Shown: positions 49,669 to 59,527 of the stretch, piece by piece
How the letters are laid out: each line of letters begins with the position of its first letter
Position numbering within the stretch: the first letter of the stretch is position 1
Assembly (NCBI RefSeq): GCF_030285625.1
Contig: NZ_CP127294.1
Coordinates: 9,084,001-9,148,000 of the forward strand
DNA: 64,000 bases
From: Amycolatopsis sp. 2-15
GTDB taxonomy: Bacteria; Actinomycetota; Actinomycetes; Mycobacteriales; Pseudonocardiaceae
Direction of reading: 5' to 3'
Translations under genes and position numbers: made by a program
Notes under the pieces: generated by a model
What the model saw: only the letters and a program-made list of their open reading frames with translations
Told to the model about the DNA's origin: nothing
Database searches by the model: none

Positions 49669-52482
49669 TCAGCTACAACCCGACGTAGCCCCACACCCTT
49701 CACACGCGTAACACGACCCCGCAGGCCGCATCTTCGTGCCGCACGTCATGCACAGAGGTGCGTCGGCCGCTTTGCCGAGGTGGAGTTCCATCAGTTCGGC
49801 CGTGGAGTGGGCGTCCGGGGTGGACGGTTCCGGCGTGGGGGCCGAAGGAGCCGACGCCGGGGAGGAGTCCACGCTGGTGCGCAGGGCCTCGAGGTCCATG
49901 CCGCCGTAGTTGGCTTCCACTTCAGCGGAGCGTTCGTCGGCGGTGAAGATGCCGAGTTGCGAGCGCTTCTCGTACGGCAGGTAGTCGAGGGCCAGGCGGC
50001 GGAACAGGTAGTCCATCACGCTGGTGGCGATGCGAATGTCCGGGTCGTCCGTCATGCCGGCCGGCTCGAAGCGCAGGTTGGAGAACTTCGAGACGTAGAA
50101 CTCGAGCGGGATGCCGTGCTGCAGGCCGACGGAGATGGACATCGAGAAGGCGTCCATCACGCCCGCCAGCGTCGAGCCCTGCTTGCCGAGCTTGACGAAG
50201 ATCTCGCCGAGGCCGTCGTCCGGGTAGGAGCCCGCGTGGAGGTAGCCCTCGGCGCCGCCGACGGTGAAGGACACCGTCTGGCTCGGGCGCTTCTTCGGCA
50301 GGCGGCGGCGCACCGGGCGGTACTCCACGACCTTCTCCGGCTCCGGCTCGGCTTCCTTCTTCTTCGCCGTGGACAGCGGCTGGCCGACCTTGCAGTTGTC
50401 GCGGTAGATCGCCAGCGCCTTGAGGCCCAGCTTCCAGCCCTGGAAGTAGATCTCCTCGACCTCTTCGACGGTCGCCGTCTCCGGCATGTTCACCGTCTTC
50501 GAGATCGCGCCCGACAGGAACGGCTGCACCGCGGCCATCATCCGCACGTGGCCCATCGGCGCGATGGAGCGCTCGCCCACCGCGCAGTCGAACACGTCGT
50601 AGTGCTCCGGACGCAGGCCCGGCGCGTCGACGACGTGGCCGTGCTGCGCCACGTACTCGACGATCGCCTCCACCTGCTCGTCCTGGTAACCCAGCACCTG
50701 CAGTGCGCGCGGCACGGTCTGGTTCACGATCTGCATCGACCCGCCGCCGACGAGCTTCTTGAACTTCACCAGCGAGAAGTCCGGCTCGATGCCCGTGGTG
50801 TCGCAGTCCATCATGAAGCCGATGGTGCCGGTCGGCGCGAGCACCGAGGCCTGCGCGTTGCGCCAGCCGTGGCGCGTGCCGAGCTCGATGCCGCGCTGCC
50901 ACTCCTCGGTGGCCAGCGCGCGGACGGCCGCGTCGTTGGAGTGGTACGTGCGGACCAGCTCGTTGGCCGCGGCGTGCTTGCGCATCACGCGCTGGTGCGC
51001 CTCGGCGTTGCGCGCGTAGCCCTCGTACGCGCCGACGACCTTCGCCATCTCCGCCGAACGCCGGTACGACACGCCGGTCATCAGCGACGTGATCGCGCCG
51101 GCGAGCGCGCGGCCGCCTTCCGAGTCGTACGCGTGCCCCAGCGCCATCAGCAGCGCGCCCAGGTTGGCGTAGCCGATGCCCAGCTGGCGGAACTTGCGCG
51201 TGGTGTCGGCGATCGGCTCGGTCGGGAAATCGGCGAAGCAGATGGAGATGTCCATCGCCGTGATCACGAACTCCACGGCCTTCGCGAACAACGGCGCGTC
51301 GAACGTGCCGTCGTCGGCCACGAACTTCAGCAGGTTCAGCGACGCGAGGTTGCAGCTGGAGTTGTCGAGGTGCATGTACTCGCTGCACGGGTTCGACGCG
51401 CTGATGCGACCGGACTCCGGGCAGGTGTGCCAGTCGTTGATCGTGCCGTCGTACTGCACGCCCGGGTCGGCGCACTCCCACGCGGCCTGCGCCATGGTGC
51501 GGAACAGCTTCTTCGCGTCGGTGCGCTCGATGACCTCGCCGGTGAGGCGGGCGCGCAGGCCGAACTCCGTGCCGTTCTCCACGGCCTGCATGAACTCGTC
51601 GGACACGCGCACGGAGTTGTTGGCGTTCTGGTACTGCACCGAGGCGATGTCCGCGCCGGAGAGGTCCATGTCGAACCCGGCGTCGCGCAGGACCTTGATC
51701 TTCTCCTCTTCGCGCGCCTTGGTCTGGATGAACTCCTCGATGTCGGGGTGGTCGACGTCGAGCACGACCATCTTCGCCGCGCGCCGCGTGGCGCCGCCGG
51801 ACTTGATGGTGCCCGCGGACGCGTCGGCGCCCCGCATGAACGAGACCGGGCCGGACGCCGTGCCGCCGGAGCTGAGCAGCTCCTTCGAGGAGCGGATGCG
51901 GGAGAGGTTGAGGCCCGCGCCGGAGCCGCCCTTGAAGATCAGGCCCTCCTCGCGGTACCAGTTCAGGATCGACTCCATCGTGTCGTCGACCGACAGGATG
52001 AAGCACGCCGAGACCTGCTGCTTCGAGGACGTGCCGACGTTGAACCAGACCGGGGAGTTGAAGCTGAAGACCTGGTGCAGCAGCATCCAGGTGAGCTCGT
52101 GCTCGAAGATCTCCAGGTCGCCCGCGCCGGCGAAGTAACCGTGGTCCGCGGCGGCCTTCACGTACGTCTTCACCACGCGGTCGATGAGCTGCTTGAGGCT
52201 GCTCTCGCGCTGCGGGGAGCCGACGGCGCCGCGGAAGTACTTGCTGGTGACGATGTTGGTGGCGTTCACCGACCAGAACCCGGGGAACTCGACGCCCCGC
52301 TGCTCGAAGTTCACGCTGCCGTCACGCCAGTTGGTCATCACGACATCGCGCTGCTCCCACGCGACCTCGTCGTACGGGTGCACGCCTTCGGTCGTGAAGA
52401 CCCGCTTGACGGCCAGCCCGCTGCTGGCCTTCTTCTTGCTCCGGCCGGCGGCCGCCGCGCCGGTTCCCACGGTTTCGGTCAT
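49669..52482 (-). CDS. nrdJ: Vitamin B12-dependent ribonucleotide reductase (class II)
   Basis: A 937-residue adenosylcobalamin-dependent reductase that makes deoxynucleotides with or without oxygen. The catalytic region has the active-site FNSPVWFNVG, SACFILSVDD, the GGSGAGLNLSRIRS loop and NPCSEYMHLDNSSCNLASLNL. A C-terminal zinc-ribbon-like tail is rich in cysteine (CMTCGTKM, CYACEGCG, SGCS) and should carry electrons from thioredoxin. ATG 52482 is preferred over a longer start at 52521. It forms the nrdRJ unit with nrdR, 39 nt upstream. I see no B12 riboswitch between them. Confidence 0.94.
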   Translation of the reverse strand: MTETVGTGAAAAGRSKKKASSGLAVKRVFTTEGVHPYDEVAWEQRDVVMTNWRDGSVNFEQRGVEFPGFWSVNATNIVTSKYFRGAVGSPQRESSLKQLIDRVVKTYVKAAADHGYFAGAGDLEIFEHELTWMLLHQVFSFNSPVWFNVGTSSKQQVSACFILSVDDTMESILNWYREEGLIFKGGSGAGLNLSRIRSSKELLSSGGTASGPVSFMRGADASAGTIKSGGATRRAAKMVVLDVDHPDIEEFIQTKAREEEKIKVLRDAGFDMDLSGADIASVQYQNANNSVRVSDEFMQAVENGTEFGLRARLTGEVIERTDAKKLFRTMAQAAWECADPGVQYDGTINDWHTCPESGRISASNPCSEYMHLDNSSCNLASLNLLKFVADDGTFDAPLFAKAVEFVITAMDISICFADFPTEPIADTTRKFRQLGIGYANLGALLMALGHAYDSEGGRALAGAITSLMTGVSYRRSAEMAKVVGAYEGYARNAEAHQRVMRKHAAANELVRTYHSNDAAVRALATEEWQRGIELGTRHGWRNAQASVLAPTGTIGFMMDCDTTGIEPDFSLVKFKKLVGGGSMQIVNQTVPRALQVLGYQDEQVEAIVEYVAQHGHVVDAPGLRPEHYDVFDCAVGERSIAPMGHVRMMAAVQPFLSGAISKTVNMPETATVEEVEEIYFQGWKLGLKALAIYRDNCKVGQPLSTAKKKEAEPEPEKVVEYRPVRRRLPKKRPSQTVSFTVGGAEGYLHAGSYPDDGLGEIFVKLGKQGSTLAGVMDAFSMSISVGLQHGIPLEFYVSKFSNLRFEPAGMTDDPDIRIATSVMDYLFRRLALDYLPYEKRSQLGIFTADERSAEVEANYGGMDLEALRTSVDSSPASAPSAPTPEPSTPDAHSTAELMELHLGKAADAPLCMTCGTKMRPAGSCYACEGCGATSGCS

Positions 52483-52521
52483 CGGGTCTCGTCCCTCGCT
52501 CCCGCGCGGCGCAGGCGACAC

Positions 52522-53013
52522 TCAGTCGTCTCCGGCGCGCTCGCTTCCTTCTTCCGCGGCAGTACCCGCCATGGCTTCCCGCAGGTCGGCGATCTCCTTC
52601 TCGAAGTCCTCGACCGAGGAGAACGAGCGGTAGACGCTGGCGAACCGGAGGTAGGCGACCCCGTCGAGCTCCCGCAAGGGACCGAGGATGGCCAGGCCGA
52701 CCTCGTGGCTCGGGATCTCCGCCAGACCGGCGGAGCGGATCGACTCCTCGACGCGCTGCGCGAGCTTCTGCAGCGCGTCGTCGTCGACCGGCCGGCCCTG
52801 ACAGGCCCGCCGCACGCCGTTGACGACCTTGTCCCGGCTGAACTGCTCGGTGACGCCGGACCGCTTGACGACGGCGAGCACCATCGTCTCCGACGTGGTG
52901 AAGCGCCGGCCGCACTGTGCGCACGAGCGCCGCCGCCGGATCGCCTGACCTTCATCCACCTCTCGGGAGTCGACGACCCGAGAGTCCGCATGCCGGCAGA
53001 ACGGGCACCTCAT
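52522..53013 (-). CDS. nrdR: Ribonucleotide reductase repressor NrdR
   Basis: A 163-residue regulator. The zinc ribbon ligands are Cys3, Cys6, Cys31 and Cys34 (MRCPFC, RSCAQCG), followed by an ATP-cone domain ([24 protein letters not shown]) that senses ATP/dATP. ATG 53013 is fixed by the CPFC start; longer open frame upstream is not NrdR-like. It should repress ribonucleotide reductase genes through NrdR boxes and is co-transcribed with nrdJ. The Pro/Glu/Asp-rich end is not conserved. Confidence 0.95.
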   Translation of the reverse strand: MRCPFCRHADSRVVDSREVDEGQAIRRRRSCAQCGRRFTTSETMVLAVVKRSGVTEQFSRDKVVNGVRRACQGRPVDDDALQKLAQRVEESIRSAGLAEIPSHEVGLAILGPLRELDGVAYLRFASVYRSFSSVEDFEKEIADLREAMAGTAAEEGSERAGDD

Positions 53014-53321
53014 CCGCCGATCACCTTCCCCTCCGCGCCGGCCGAGTCCATCCACGCCGGCCCCTGCCGCCACGCTACGGCCTGGACCACGATCACCCCG
53101 CACGGACCCGCGCCTGGTGATCGATTTGTGGACAACCGGTGGGTGAACACCGCCCAGCTGTGGACAACTGGTCTCCAGTGTACCCCTACCTGTGGACCAA
53201 CTACAGCAGTGTAACTACCAGATGTAGGGGTTGACCATAGATTGCCCGGACGGCCCACGCAAGCGACACAAGCGGGTGAAGAAGGCACCGATCCGTGGTG
53301 CGATCGAGCGCATCCCGAGGG
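53014..53321. promoter_or_regulatory. nrdR-nrdJ promoter region with phased TGTGGACAA repeats
   Basis: No gene is supported in these 308 nt. TGTGGACAA occurs at 53127-53135 and 53159-53167 and, as TGTGGACCAA, at 53191-53200: three copies spaced exactly 32 bp apart. The motif is the reverse complement of the high-GC DnaA box TTGTCCACA. Also present are facing arms ACCCCTAC (53182-53189) and GTAGGGGT (53224-53231) and, close to the right one, CTACCAGATGTAG (about 53215-53227), a NrdR-box-like dyad. Confidence 0.6.
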
Positions 53322-53837
53322 TCACGAACCGAACCCGGCCACCTCCGACGCGACCGGCACGGTGAGCGGCAGACCGGGCACGAGGACGGCGTCGTCGAGG
53401 TGGTTGAGCTGTTTGATGCGCTCGACCACGGCGGACTGGTCCGAGTCGGGCGCGAACCGGGCGGCGATCTCGGTCAGCGTGTCGCCCTGCTGCACGGACA
53501 CCGACGCCGTGCGCTCGGGCACCGCGCCAGCCGGCGCGCCGGATCCGAAAACACCCAGAACGGTGACCACCAGGCAGGCGGCGACGGCGATCGCGGCGAG
53601 CCACGGCCACCGCACCGCGGGCCGGCGTGGCTCGGCGCACGTGGCCGGTGCGATGCGGCGCCCCGCGATCACCCGGGCGCGCGTCGGCGGCCGCAGCGGC
53701 TCGCCACGGCGCTCGCGCGTGCCGCGAACGGGTGCCGTAGGACCGATCGGGGGACCCGAGGGAACCCGAGCCGGGGCGGCGGCCTGCCGGACGGGCCGGA
53801 GCGGGCGGACGATCCCGCGGTCTGCCAGAATCGACAT
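53322..53837 (-). CDS. LysM domain protein (ChiZ/Rv2719c-like)
   Basis: A 171-residue protein starting at ATG 53837 with a strong AAGGAGG site. A long Arg/Pro-rich cytoplasmic tail is followed by one membrane helix (WPWLAAIAVAACLVVTVLGVFG) and an outer LysM domain (VQQGDTLTEIAARF, then VVERIKQLNHLDD and PGLPLTVPVA). It lies next to lexA and nrdR exactly as Rv2719c (ChiZ) does in Mycobacterium, where it is SOS-induced and blocks cell division. An SOS box at 53917-53932 supports the same role. Confidence 0.88.
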   Translation of the reverse strand: MSILADRGIVRPLRPVRQAAAPARVPSGPPIGPTAPVRGTRERRGEPLRPPTRARVIAGRRIAPATCAEPRRPAVRWPWLAAIAVAACLVVTVLGVFGSGAPAGAVPERTASVSVQQGDTLTEIAARFAPDSDQSAVVERIKQLNHLDDAVLVPGLPLTVPVASEVAGFGS

Positions 53838-53916
53838 GGCGAACCTCCTTCTGACCTGCTGATCGGTTCGATCCGAGCCCGGTCCGGTGCTCTCACCGGC
53901 GACAATGCGGTTCAGG

Positions 53917-53932
53917 TCGAACAGGCGTTCTA
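53917..53932. promoter_or_regulatory. LexA (SOS) box near the LysM gene
   Basis: TCGAACAGGCGTTCTA matches the mycobacterial SOS consensus TCGAAC-N4-GTTCGA with one mismatch. It lies 80 nt upstream of the LysM start. Confidence 0.8.
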
Positions 53933-53996
53933 TCGAACGTCCGTGCGAAGGTCTACCACCCCGCACCGACAAAATCGAGAGGACACGGCGTGTCGA

Positions 53997-54012
53997 TCGA
54001 ACAGATGTTTGA
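53997..54012. promoter_or_regulatory. LexA (SOS) box upstream of lexA
   Basis: TCGAACAGATGTTTGA matches TCGAAC-N4-GTTCGA with one mismatch. It overlaps a -35-like TTGAAA and lies 175 nt before the lexA start, consistent with autoregulation from a leadered promoter. Confidence 0.8.
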
Positions 54013-54186
54013 AATCGTCACGCTCGGTGGGCTAACGTCGGTGACCAGGACATCTGCCGGGCAGATGTCGCCGGCGAGGGCACCCGCGTCCGCGGGAGCC
54101 GGCCGGCGCACGCGCACCACGCGGGATGCCGGCGAGGCGACCGTGAAACATCTGGGAGGCGACGCCCAGTGGGGAGAGGACACACA

Positions 54187-54903
54187 GTGGCGAAGGAGAG
54201 CAAGGCGGGCACCACGCCCGGTGGCTCGGGCAAGGTGACAGCCCTGCCCGAGGTCTACGACGTGGACGAGACGCTGACCGTGCGACAGCAGCAGGTGCTG
54301 GACGTGATCCGCAGCTGGGTGGCCCGGTTCGGCTACCCGCCGAGCGTCCGCGAGATCGGCGAGGCCGTGGGCCTCACGTCGACCTCGTCGGTGTCCCACC
54401 AGCTGCGGGCGTTGCAGCGCAAGGGATACCTGCGCCGCGACGCGAACCGGCCGCGGGCCGTGGGCGTGCTCTCGACCACGGACGACAACCCCATGGGCAT
54501 CGACATCGACCAGCAGCCGTCCATGCCGAAGGCGGCATACGTGCCGCTGGTCGGCCGGATCGCCGCCGGTGGCCCGGTGCTGGCCGAGCAGGCGATCGAG
54601 GACGTGTTCCCGCTGCCGCGCGAGATCGTCGGCGAGGGTGAGCTCTTCCTGCTCAGCGTCACCGGCGACTCGATGGTCGACGCCGCAATCACCGACGGCG
54701 ACTGGGTCGTGGTCCGCCAGCAGCCCGCCGCGGAGAACGGCGACATCGTGGCCGCCATGATCGACGTCGAGGCGACGGTAAAGACGTTCAAGCGCAAGGA
54801 CGGCCACGTCTGGCTGATGCCGCACAACGAGGCGTACGAGCCGATCCCCGGCGACGACGCCACCATCCTCGGCAAGGTCGTCGCGGTCCTCCGGCGCCTC
54901 TAG
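54187..54903 (+). CDS. lexA: SOS repressor LexA
   Basis: A 238-residue LexA starting at GTG 54187 behind a GGGGAGAGG site. The winged HTH ([27 protein letters not shown]) is followed by the S24 peptidase domain with cleavage site Ala127-Gly128 (in GRIAAGGP), catalytic Ser162 (GDSMVD) and Lys199 (VKTFKR). It represses DNA-damage genes and cleaves itself on RecA filaments. Two SOS boxes lie upstream. The N-terminal extension of about 20 Gly/Lys-rich residues is usual for actinobacterial LexA. Confidence 0.96.
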   Translation: MAKESKAGTTPGGSGKVTALPEVYDVDETLTVRQQQVLDVIRSWVARFGYPPSVREIGEAVGLTSTSSVSHQLRALQRKGYLRRDANRPRAVGVLSTTDDNPMGIDIDQQPSMPKAAYVPLVGRIAAGGPVLAEQAIEDVFPLPREIVGEGELFLLSVTGDSMVDAAITDGDWVVVRQQPAAENGDIVAAMIDVEATVKTFKRKDGHVWLMPHNEAYEPIPGDDATILGKVVAVLRRL

Positions 54904-55113
54904 ACCCGGGAACCCACCCACGCGGCCGCGGGCCGGCGACGAGGATGCCCGGCCTCGATCGTCCCCGCGCCGCGGGCGGGAGCTTCCCGGTGTCCGGTGT
55001 GGACGGTGCCGTGGGTCCGTTGGTGTGCTGTGTGGTCCTTGCGTTGGGTGGTCCTTGCGGTGTGGTCTTCCCGCTGTGCGCGCCACGCCCCCGGTTGCCT
55101 CCCCGGGGCGGAC

Positions 55114-55150
55114 CTCAGCGGTCAGGACTCAGCGGTCAGGACTCAGCGGC
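55114..55150. repeat. 14-bp tandem repeat running into a gene end
   Basis: CTCAGCGGTCAGGA occurs at 55114-55127 and 55128-55141 and begins a third time at 55142-55150, where the TCA of the repeat is the stop codon (TGA on the minus strand) of the propeller gene. The remainder of the 239-nt gap after lexA holds no gene I can support. Confidence 0.8.
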
Positions 55151-56168
55151 GCGGGCGGCGACGCAGCCGGCTGAGCAGGAACCAGCCGATCAGCACCACG
55201 ACCACCGCGATGCCCACCACCGGCAACAGCGGCAGACCGGACGAGTCGTCCGAGCCGCCGGTCGCGCCCGACGCGGCGGGTTTGGCCGCCTGACGCTGTG
55301 GTGCGGCGGCGCCCGCCACCAGGGCCGTCGCGTTTTTCACCGCGCGGATGGGCTGGCCGACGCCCTCTCCGCCCGACAGCAGCATGCCGTCGGGTTCGAA
55401 GGCGAGGGCTTCGCCCTGCTTCTCGTTCGGCAGCGGGATCCGCATGGGGTTGCGTTTGAGCGCCTCGAGCACGTCGCCGTCCGGGGCCGGGTACAGGTAC
55501 GCGTCGGTGTAGGTGCGCAGGGCCACGACGCTGCCGTCGGCGCTGGTCGCACCGCCCGTGACCAGCACGGATCCGAACGCGCCCACCGGCCCGCCCACCG
55601 TGTCGGTGTCATGGAGGGTCAGCGAACCGACCTTCTCCAGCGCAGTCGGCCCCGGCGTGGCCAGCGGACCGGTCGGCCGGTAGACCGCCGCGTCGCCGAG
55701 CACTTCCTTGGTGATCAGGTACGGCGTGCCCGAGCGGTCGAGCAGCAGGGCCTCGGTGTCGTGCGGCCCGTCGGGGTAGGTCAGGCGGTGCAGCGTCACG
55801 CTGCCGCCCGAAGGTTTCATTTCCATGAGCGCCACGGTCGTGCGCTTGTGGCTGTTGTCGCCGGTGTCCGAGAGCCACAGGGTGCCGTCGGCCGCGCGCG
55901 CGAGGTCCTCGACGTCGTACGGGTCGGTGCTCGCGGAGAGCACCTTCTGCACCTTGCACGAGTGGTCGAGGACGAAGACCTGCACCTTCGTGCCGCCGTC
56001 GTTGATCGCGTACCAGTGCTCGCCGTCGGAGACGAGGCCGGAGAGCTCACCCAGCCGCGAGTCGGTGACCTTGCACAGCGGTTCGGGCGCGGGTGGCGGC
56101 GCCGCCGCGGCAGCGGGCACAGCGCCCAGCACCAGCAAAACCGCCGTCACCGCGAGGACGACCCGCAC
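55143..56168 (-). CDS. Secreted, membrane-anchored beta-propeller-like protein
   Basis: A 341-residue protein from GTG 56168 (GGAGGT site 6 nt upstream). Signal peptide VVLAVTAVLLVLGAVPAAAAA, then a propeller-like region with repeated short strands (DGEHWYAINDGGTKVQVFVLD, ARAADGTLWLSDTGDNS, RSGTPYLITKEV), a Gly/Ser linker and a C-terminal membrane helix (LPLLPVVGIAVVVVLIGWFLL) before basic RLRRRPRR. It should sit outside, anchored by its C-terminus. Family function is unknown. A hairpin overlapping its ribosome-binding site separates it from hflX. Confidence 0.8.
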   Translation of the reverse strand: MRVVLAVTAVLLVLGAVPAAAAAPPPAPEPLCKVTDSRLGELSGLVSDGEHWYAINDGGTKVQVFVLDHSCKVQKVLSASTDPYDVEDLARAADGTLWLSDTGDNSHKRTTVALMEMKPSGGSVTLHRLTYPDGPHDTEALLLDRSGTPYLITKEVLGDAAVYRPTGPLATPGPTALEKVGSLTLHDTDTVGGPVGAFGSVLVTGGATSADGSVVALRTYTDAYLYPAPDGDVLEALKRNPMRIPLPNEKQGEALAFEPDGMLLSGGEGVGQPIRAVKNATALVAGAAAPQRQAAKPAASGATGGSDDSSGLPLLPVVGIAVVVVLIGWFLLSRLRRRPRR

Positions 56169-56178
56169 CAGCTCACCT

Positions 56179-56214
56179 CCGTAGTGTGCGGCCCGGTCCG
56201 GCCGCACACTACGG
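56179..56214 (-). terminator. Perfect 15-bp hairpin between hflX and the propeller gene
   Basis: CCGTAGTGTGCGGCC (56179-56193) and its exact reverse complement (56200-56214) enclose a 6-nt loop. It starts 8 nt after the hflX stop. Its far arm overlaps the first bases of the GGAGGT site of the next gene (56175-56180). Confidence 0.8.
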
Positions 56215-56221
56215 AAGACGT

Positions 56222-57655
<1,434 letters not shown>

Positions 57656-57697
57656 CGTGCCTCCATGCTCCCACGATTCGGCGCGGGAGCCGAGTGA

Positions 57698-58207
57698 TTA
57701 CCTGCTGGGATAGATCGATACGTAGATGGCGGTGCGTTCGGCGCCGGCCTCGGCAGGCCGTTCGCGGAACTCCTCGAGCAGCCGCGTGAGCCGGTCCTTG
57801 AACTCGGCGACCTCGGCCGGCGCGACCTGGAAGACGAGCCGGCTGGAGTCGACGTCGGCGGCGTCGACCTCCCCCATCTCGGCGAGGTAGGCCTCGAGCA
57901 TGGCCTGGCCGACGGACGCGACCGCCACGCCGTTGTCGAGCTGCCAGGACAGGCCGGTGGACCGGTACGGGATCTCCTTGGCGCCGCGGGCGCCGCGGCG
58001 TTCTTCCAGTGGCGTGAGAAAACCCGTTTCGACCAGCCGCCGCACGTGGTGCAGCGTGGTGGCCGGGTCGCGGCCGAGCCGCTCGGCCAGCTCTTTGTTG
58101 GTCATCGCCTCGAAGGACGTCAACCGGATGATGCGCAGGCGTATTCCGGACGCGAGCGCGGCGGCCTCGGCCTCCGTCGAAGGGCGTCGTGGGGTCGGCA
58201 CCCGCAC
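57698..58207 (-). CDS. ArsR-type winged helix transcription regulator
   Basis: A 169-residue regulator. The winged HTH covers residues about 15-85 (RIIRLTSFEAMTNKELAERLGRDPATTLHHVRRLVETGFLTPL). The C-terminal half (QAMLEAYLAEMGEVDAADVDSSRLVFQVAPAEVAEFKDRL) is an extended helical and sheet region like that of the larger HTH_20 group; no cysteine metal site is seen, so it probably senses something else. GTG 58207 is used; GTG 58201 is possible. It is divergent from an MFS gene over a 57-nt gap that contains two overlapping dyads. Confidence 0.85.
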   Translation of the reverse strand: MRVPTPRRPSTEAEAAALASGIRLRIIRLTSFEAMTNKELAERLGRDPATTLHHVRRLVETGFLTPLEERRGARGAKEIPYRSTGLSWQLDNGVAVASVGQAMLEAYLAEMGEVDAADVDSSRLVFQVAPAEVAEFKDRLTRLLEEFRERPAEAGAERTAIYVSIYPSR

Positions 58208-58221
58208 AGCCTAGGCACGAC

Positions 58222-58247
58222 AAAGTGATTGACACTTTCCAATCACT
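58222..58247. promoter_or_regulatory. ArsR operator and MFS promoter
   Basis: AGTGATTG (58224-58231) faces CAATCACT (58240-58247), a perfect 8-bp dyad with an 8-nt centre. AAAGTG (58222-58227) also faces CACTTT (58233-58238). A consensus -35 TTGACA lies inside the dyad (58229-58234), so a bound repressor would cover the MFS promoter. Confidence 0.7.
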
Positions 58248-58264
58248 CACCGACACTCACTCGG

Positions 58265-59518
58265 GTGAACCGGGACTCCCTCCTCTTCCACGCCGACTTC
58301 CGCCGGCTCTTCGCCGGCGACACGGCGAGCCAGCTCGGCACGTTCGTCGGTGTCACGGCGATCCCGCTGCTGGCGGCGGTGACGCTCGCGGCGACGCCGT
58401 TCGAGATGGGCCTGCTGACCACGGCCGAGACGCTGGGCTTCCTGCTCATCGGCCTGCCCGCGGGCGTGTGGGTGGACCGGTTGCGCAAGCGGCCGGTGAT
58501 GCTGGCCGCCGACCTGGCCCGCGCGGCGCTGATCCTGAGCATCCCGCTGACGTGGTGGGCGGGCGGGCTGACGATGGTCCAGCTCATCGTGGTCGTGCTG
58601 TTCGTGGGCATCGGCACGGTGTTCTTCGACGTCTCCTACCAGGCCTACCTGCCCGCGCTCGTGGGCCGCGACCGGCTGCTGGAGGGCAACGCGAAGCTGC
58701 AGGGCGTGCAGTCCTCGGCCCAGATCGCCGGGCCGAGCGCGGCGGGCGTGCTGGTGCAGTTCGTCGGCGCGGCGAGCACGGTGCTGGTCACCGGGCTCGG
58801 TTACCTCGCCTCCGCGTTGTGCCTCTGGCGGATCCGCACGGTCGAGCAGCTGCCCGAGAAGACCGGCCACGAACGCCTGGTGCCGCAGATGCTCGAAGGT
58901 CTGAAGTTCGTGTTCACCGACAAGCCGCTGCGCGCCATCGTCGCGTGCACCGCCACCGCCAACCTGTTCGGCGCCGCCGCGCAGGCCGTGCAGGTGCTCT
59001 TCCTGACGCGCACAGCCGGGCTCCCGCCCGCGGCGGTCGGCGGGCTGCTCGCCGTCGGCGGCATCGGCGGCATCCTCGGCGCCCTGTTCGCCGGAGCGAT
59101 CATCCGGCGCGTCGGGCAGGCGCGGTCGATCTGGCTCCTGCCGATGCTCGTGTGGCCGGGCAACCTGCTCGTGCCGCTCGCGGGGCCCGGCTGGCGCGTA
59201 CCGCTCGCCGGGTTCGGCCTGGCACTGGCCGGGTTCGGCGTGATCCTCTACAACGTCGCGCAGGTCTCCTACCGCCAGGCGATCACGCCCGACCGGCTGC
59301 TGGGCCGGATGAACGCGAGCGTGCGGTTCGTCGTGTGGGGCACGATGCCGCTCGGCGGGCTGCTGGGCGGCGCGCTCGGCGAGGGGCTCGGGCTGACCGG
59401 TGCCCTGTGGACGGCGGTGATCGGCCAGCTCGCCGCGGCGCTGTGGGTGGTCTGCTCGCCGCTGAGGCACATGCGTGACCTGCCGGTGGGCGAGAAAGCG
59501 GTGGTGGTCCCCGCCTAG
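58265..59518 (+). CDS. MFS transporter (drug-efflux type)
   Basis: A 417-residue MFS protein with about 12 membrane helices. Its beginning RDSLLFHADFRRLFAGDTASQLGTFVG and the WVDRLRKRPVM motif A between helices 2 and 3 are those of MFS_3/enterobactin exporter-like efflux permeases. GTG 58265 is preferred; a TTG at 58229 lies inside the operator. It is divergent from the ArsR gene. Only 9 nt separate it from the valyl-tRNA synthetase gene, so both should be on one transcript. A role in exporting an antibiotic or metabolite is likely; the substrate is unknown. Confidence 0.87.
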   Translation: MNRDSLLFHADFRRLFAGDTASQLGTFVGVTAIPLLAAVTLAATPFEMGLLTTAETLGFLLIGLPAGVWVDRLRKRPVMLAADLARAALILSIPLTWWAGGLTMVQLIVVVLFVGIGTVFFDVSYQAYLPALVGRDRLLEGNAKLQGVQSSAQIAGPSAAGVLVQFVGAASTVLVTGLGYLASALCLWRIRTVEQLPEKTGHERLVPQMLEGLKFVFTDKPLRAIVACTATANLFGAAAQAVQVLFLTRTAGLPPAAVGGLLAVGGIGGILGALFAGAIIRRVGQARSIWLLPMLVWPGNLLVPLAGPGWRVPLAGFGLALAGFGVILYNVAQVSYRQAITPDRLLGRMNASVRFVVWGTMPLGGLLGGALGEGLGLTGALWTAVIGQLAAALWVVCSPLRHMRDLPVGEKAVVVPA

Positions 59519-59527
59519 AGTTGGTTC

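Larger units (their letters stand above)
53838..54186. promoter_or_regulatory. Divergent LysM/lexA promoter region with two SOS boxes
   Basis: No gene is supported in this 349-nt gap. It holds two SOS boxes, described separately, and no strong hairpin. A TTGAAA (54008-54013) followed after 19 nt by TAACGT (54033-54038) could be the lexA promoter, and it overlaps the second SOS box. Confidence 0.55.

Noticed and set aside
53014..53321. A cobalamin riboswitch for nrdJ
   Set aside because: I see no B12-box sequence or the expected long conserved structure upstream of nrdR or between nrdR and nrdJ.
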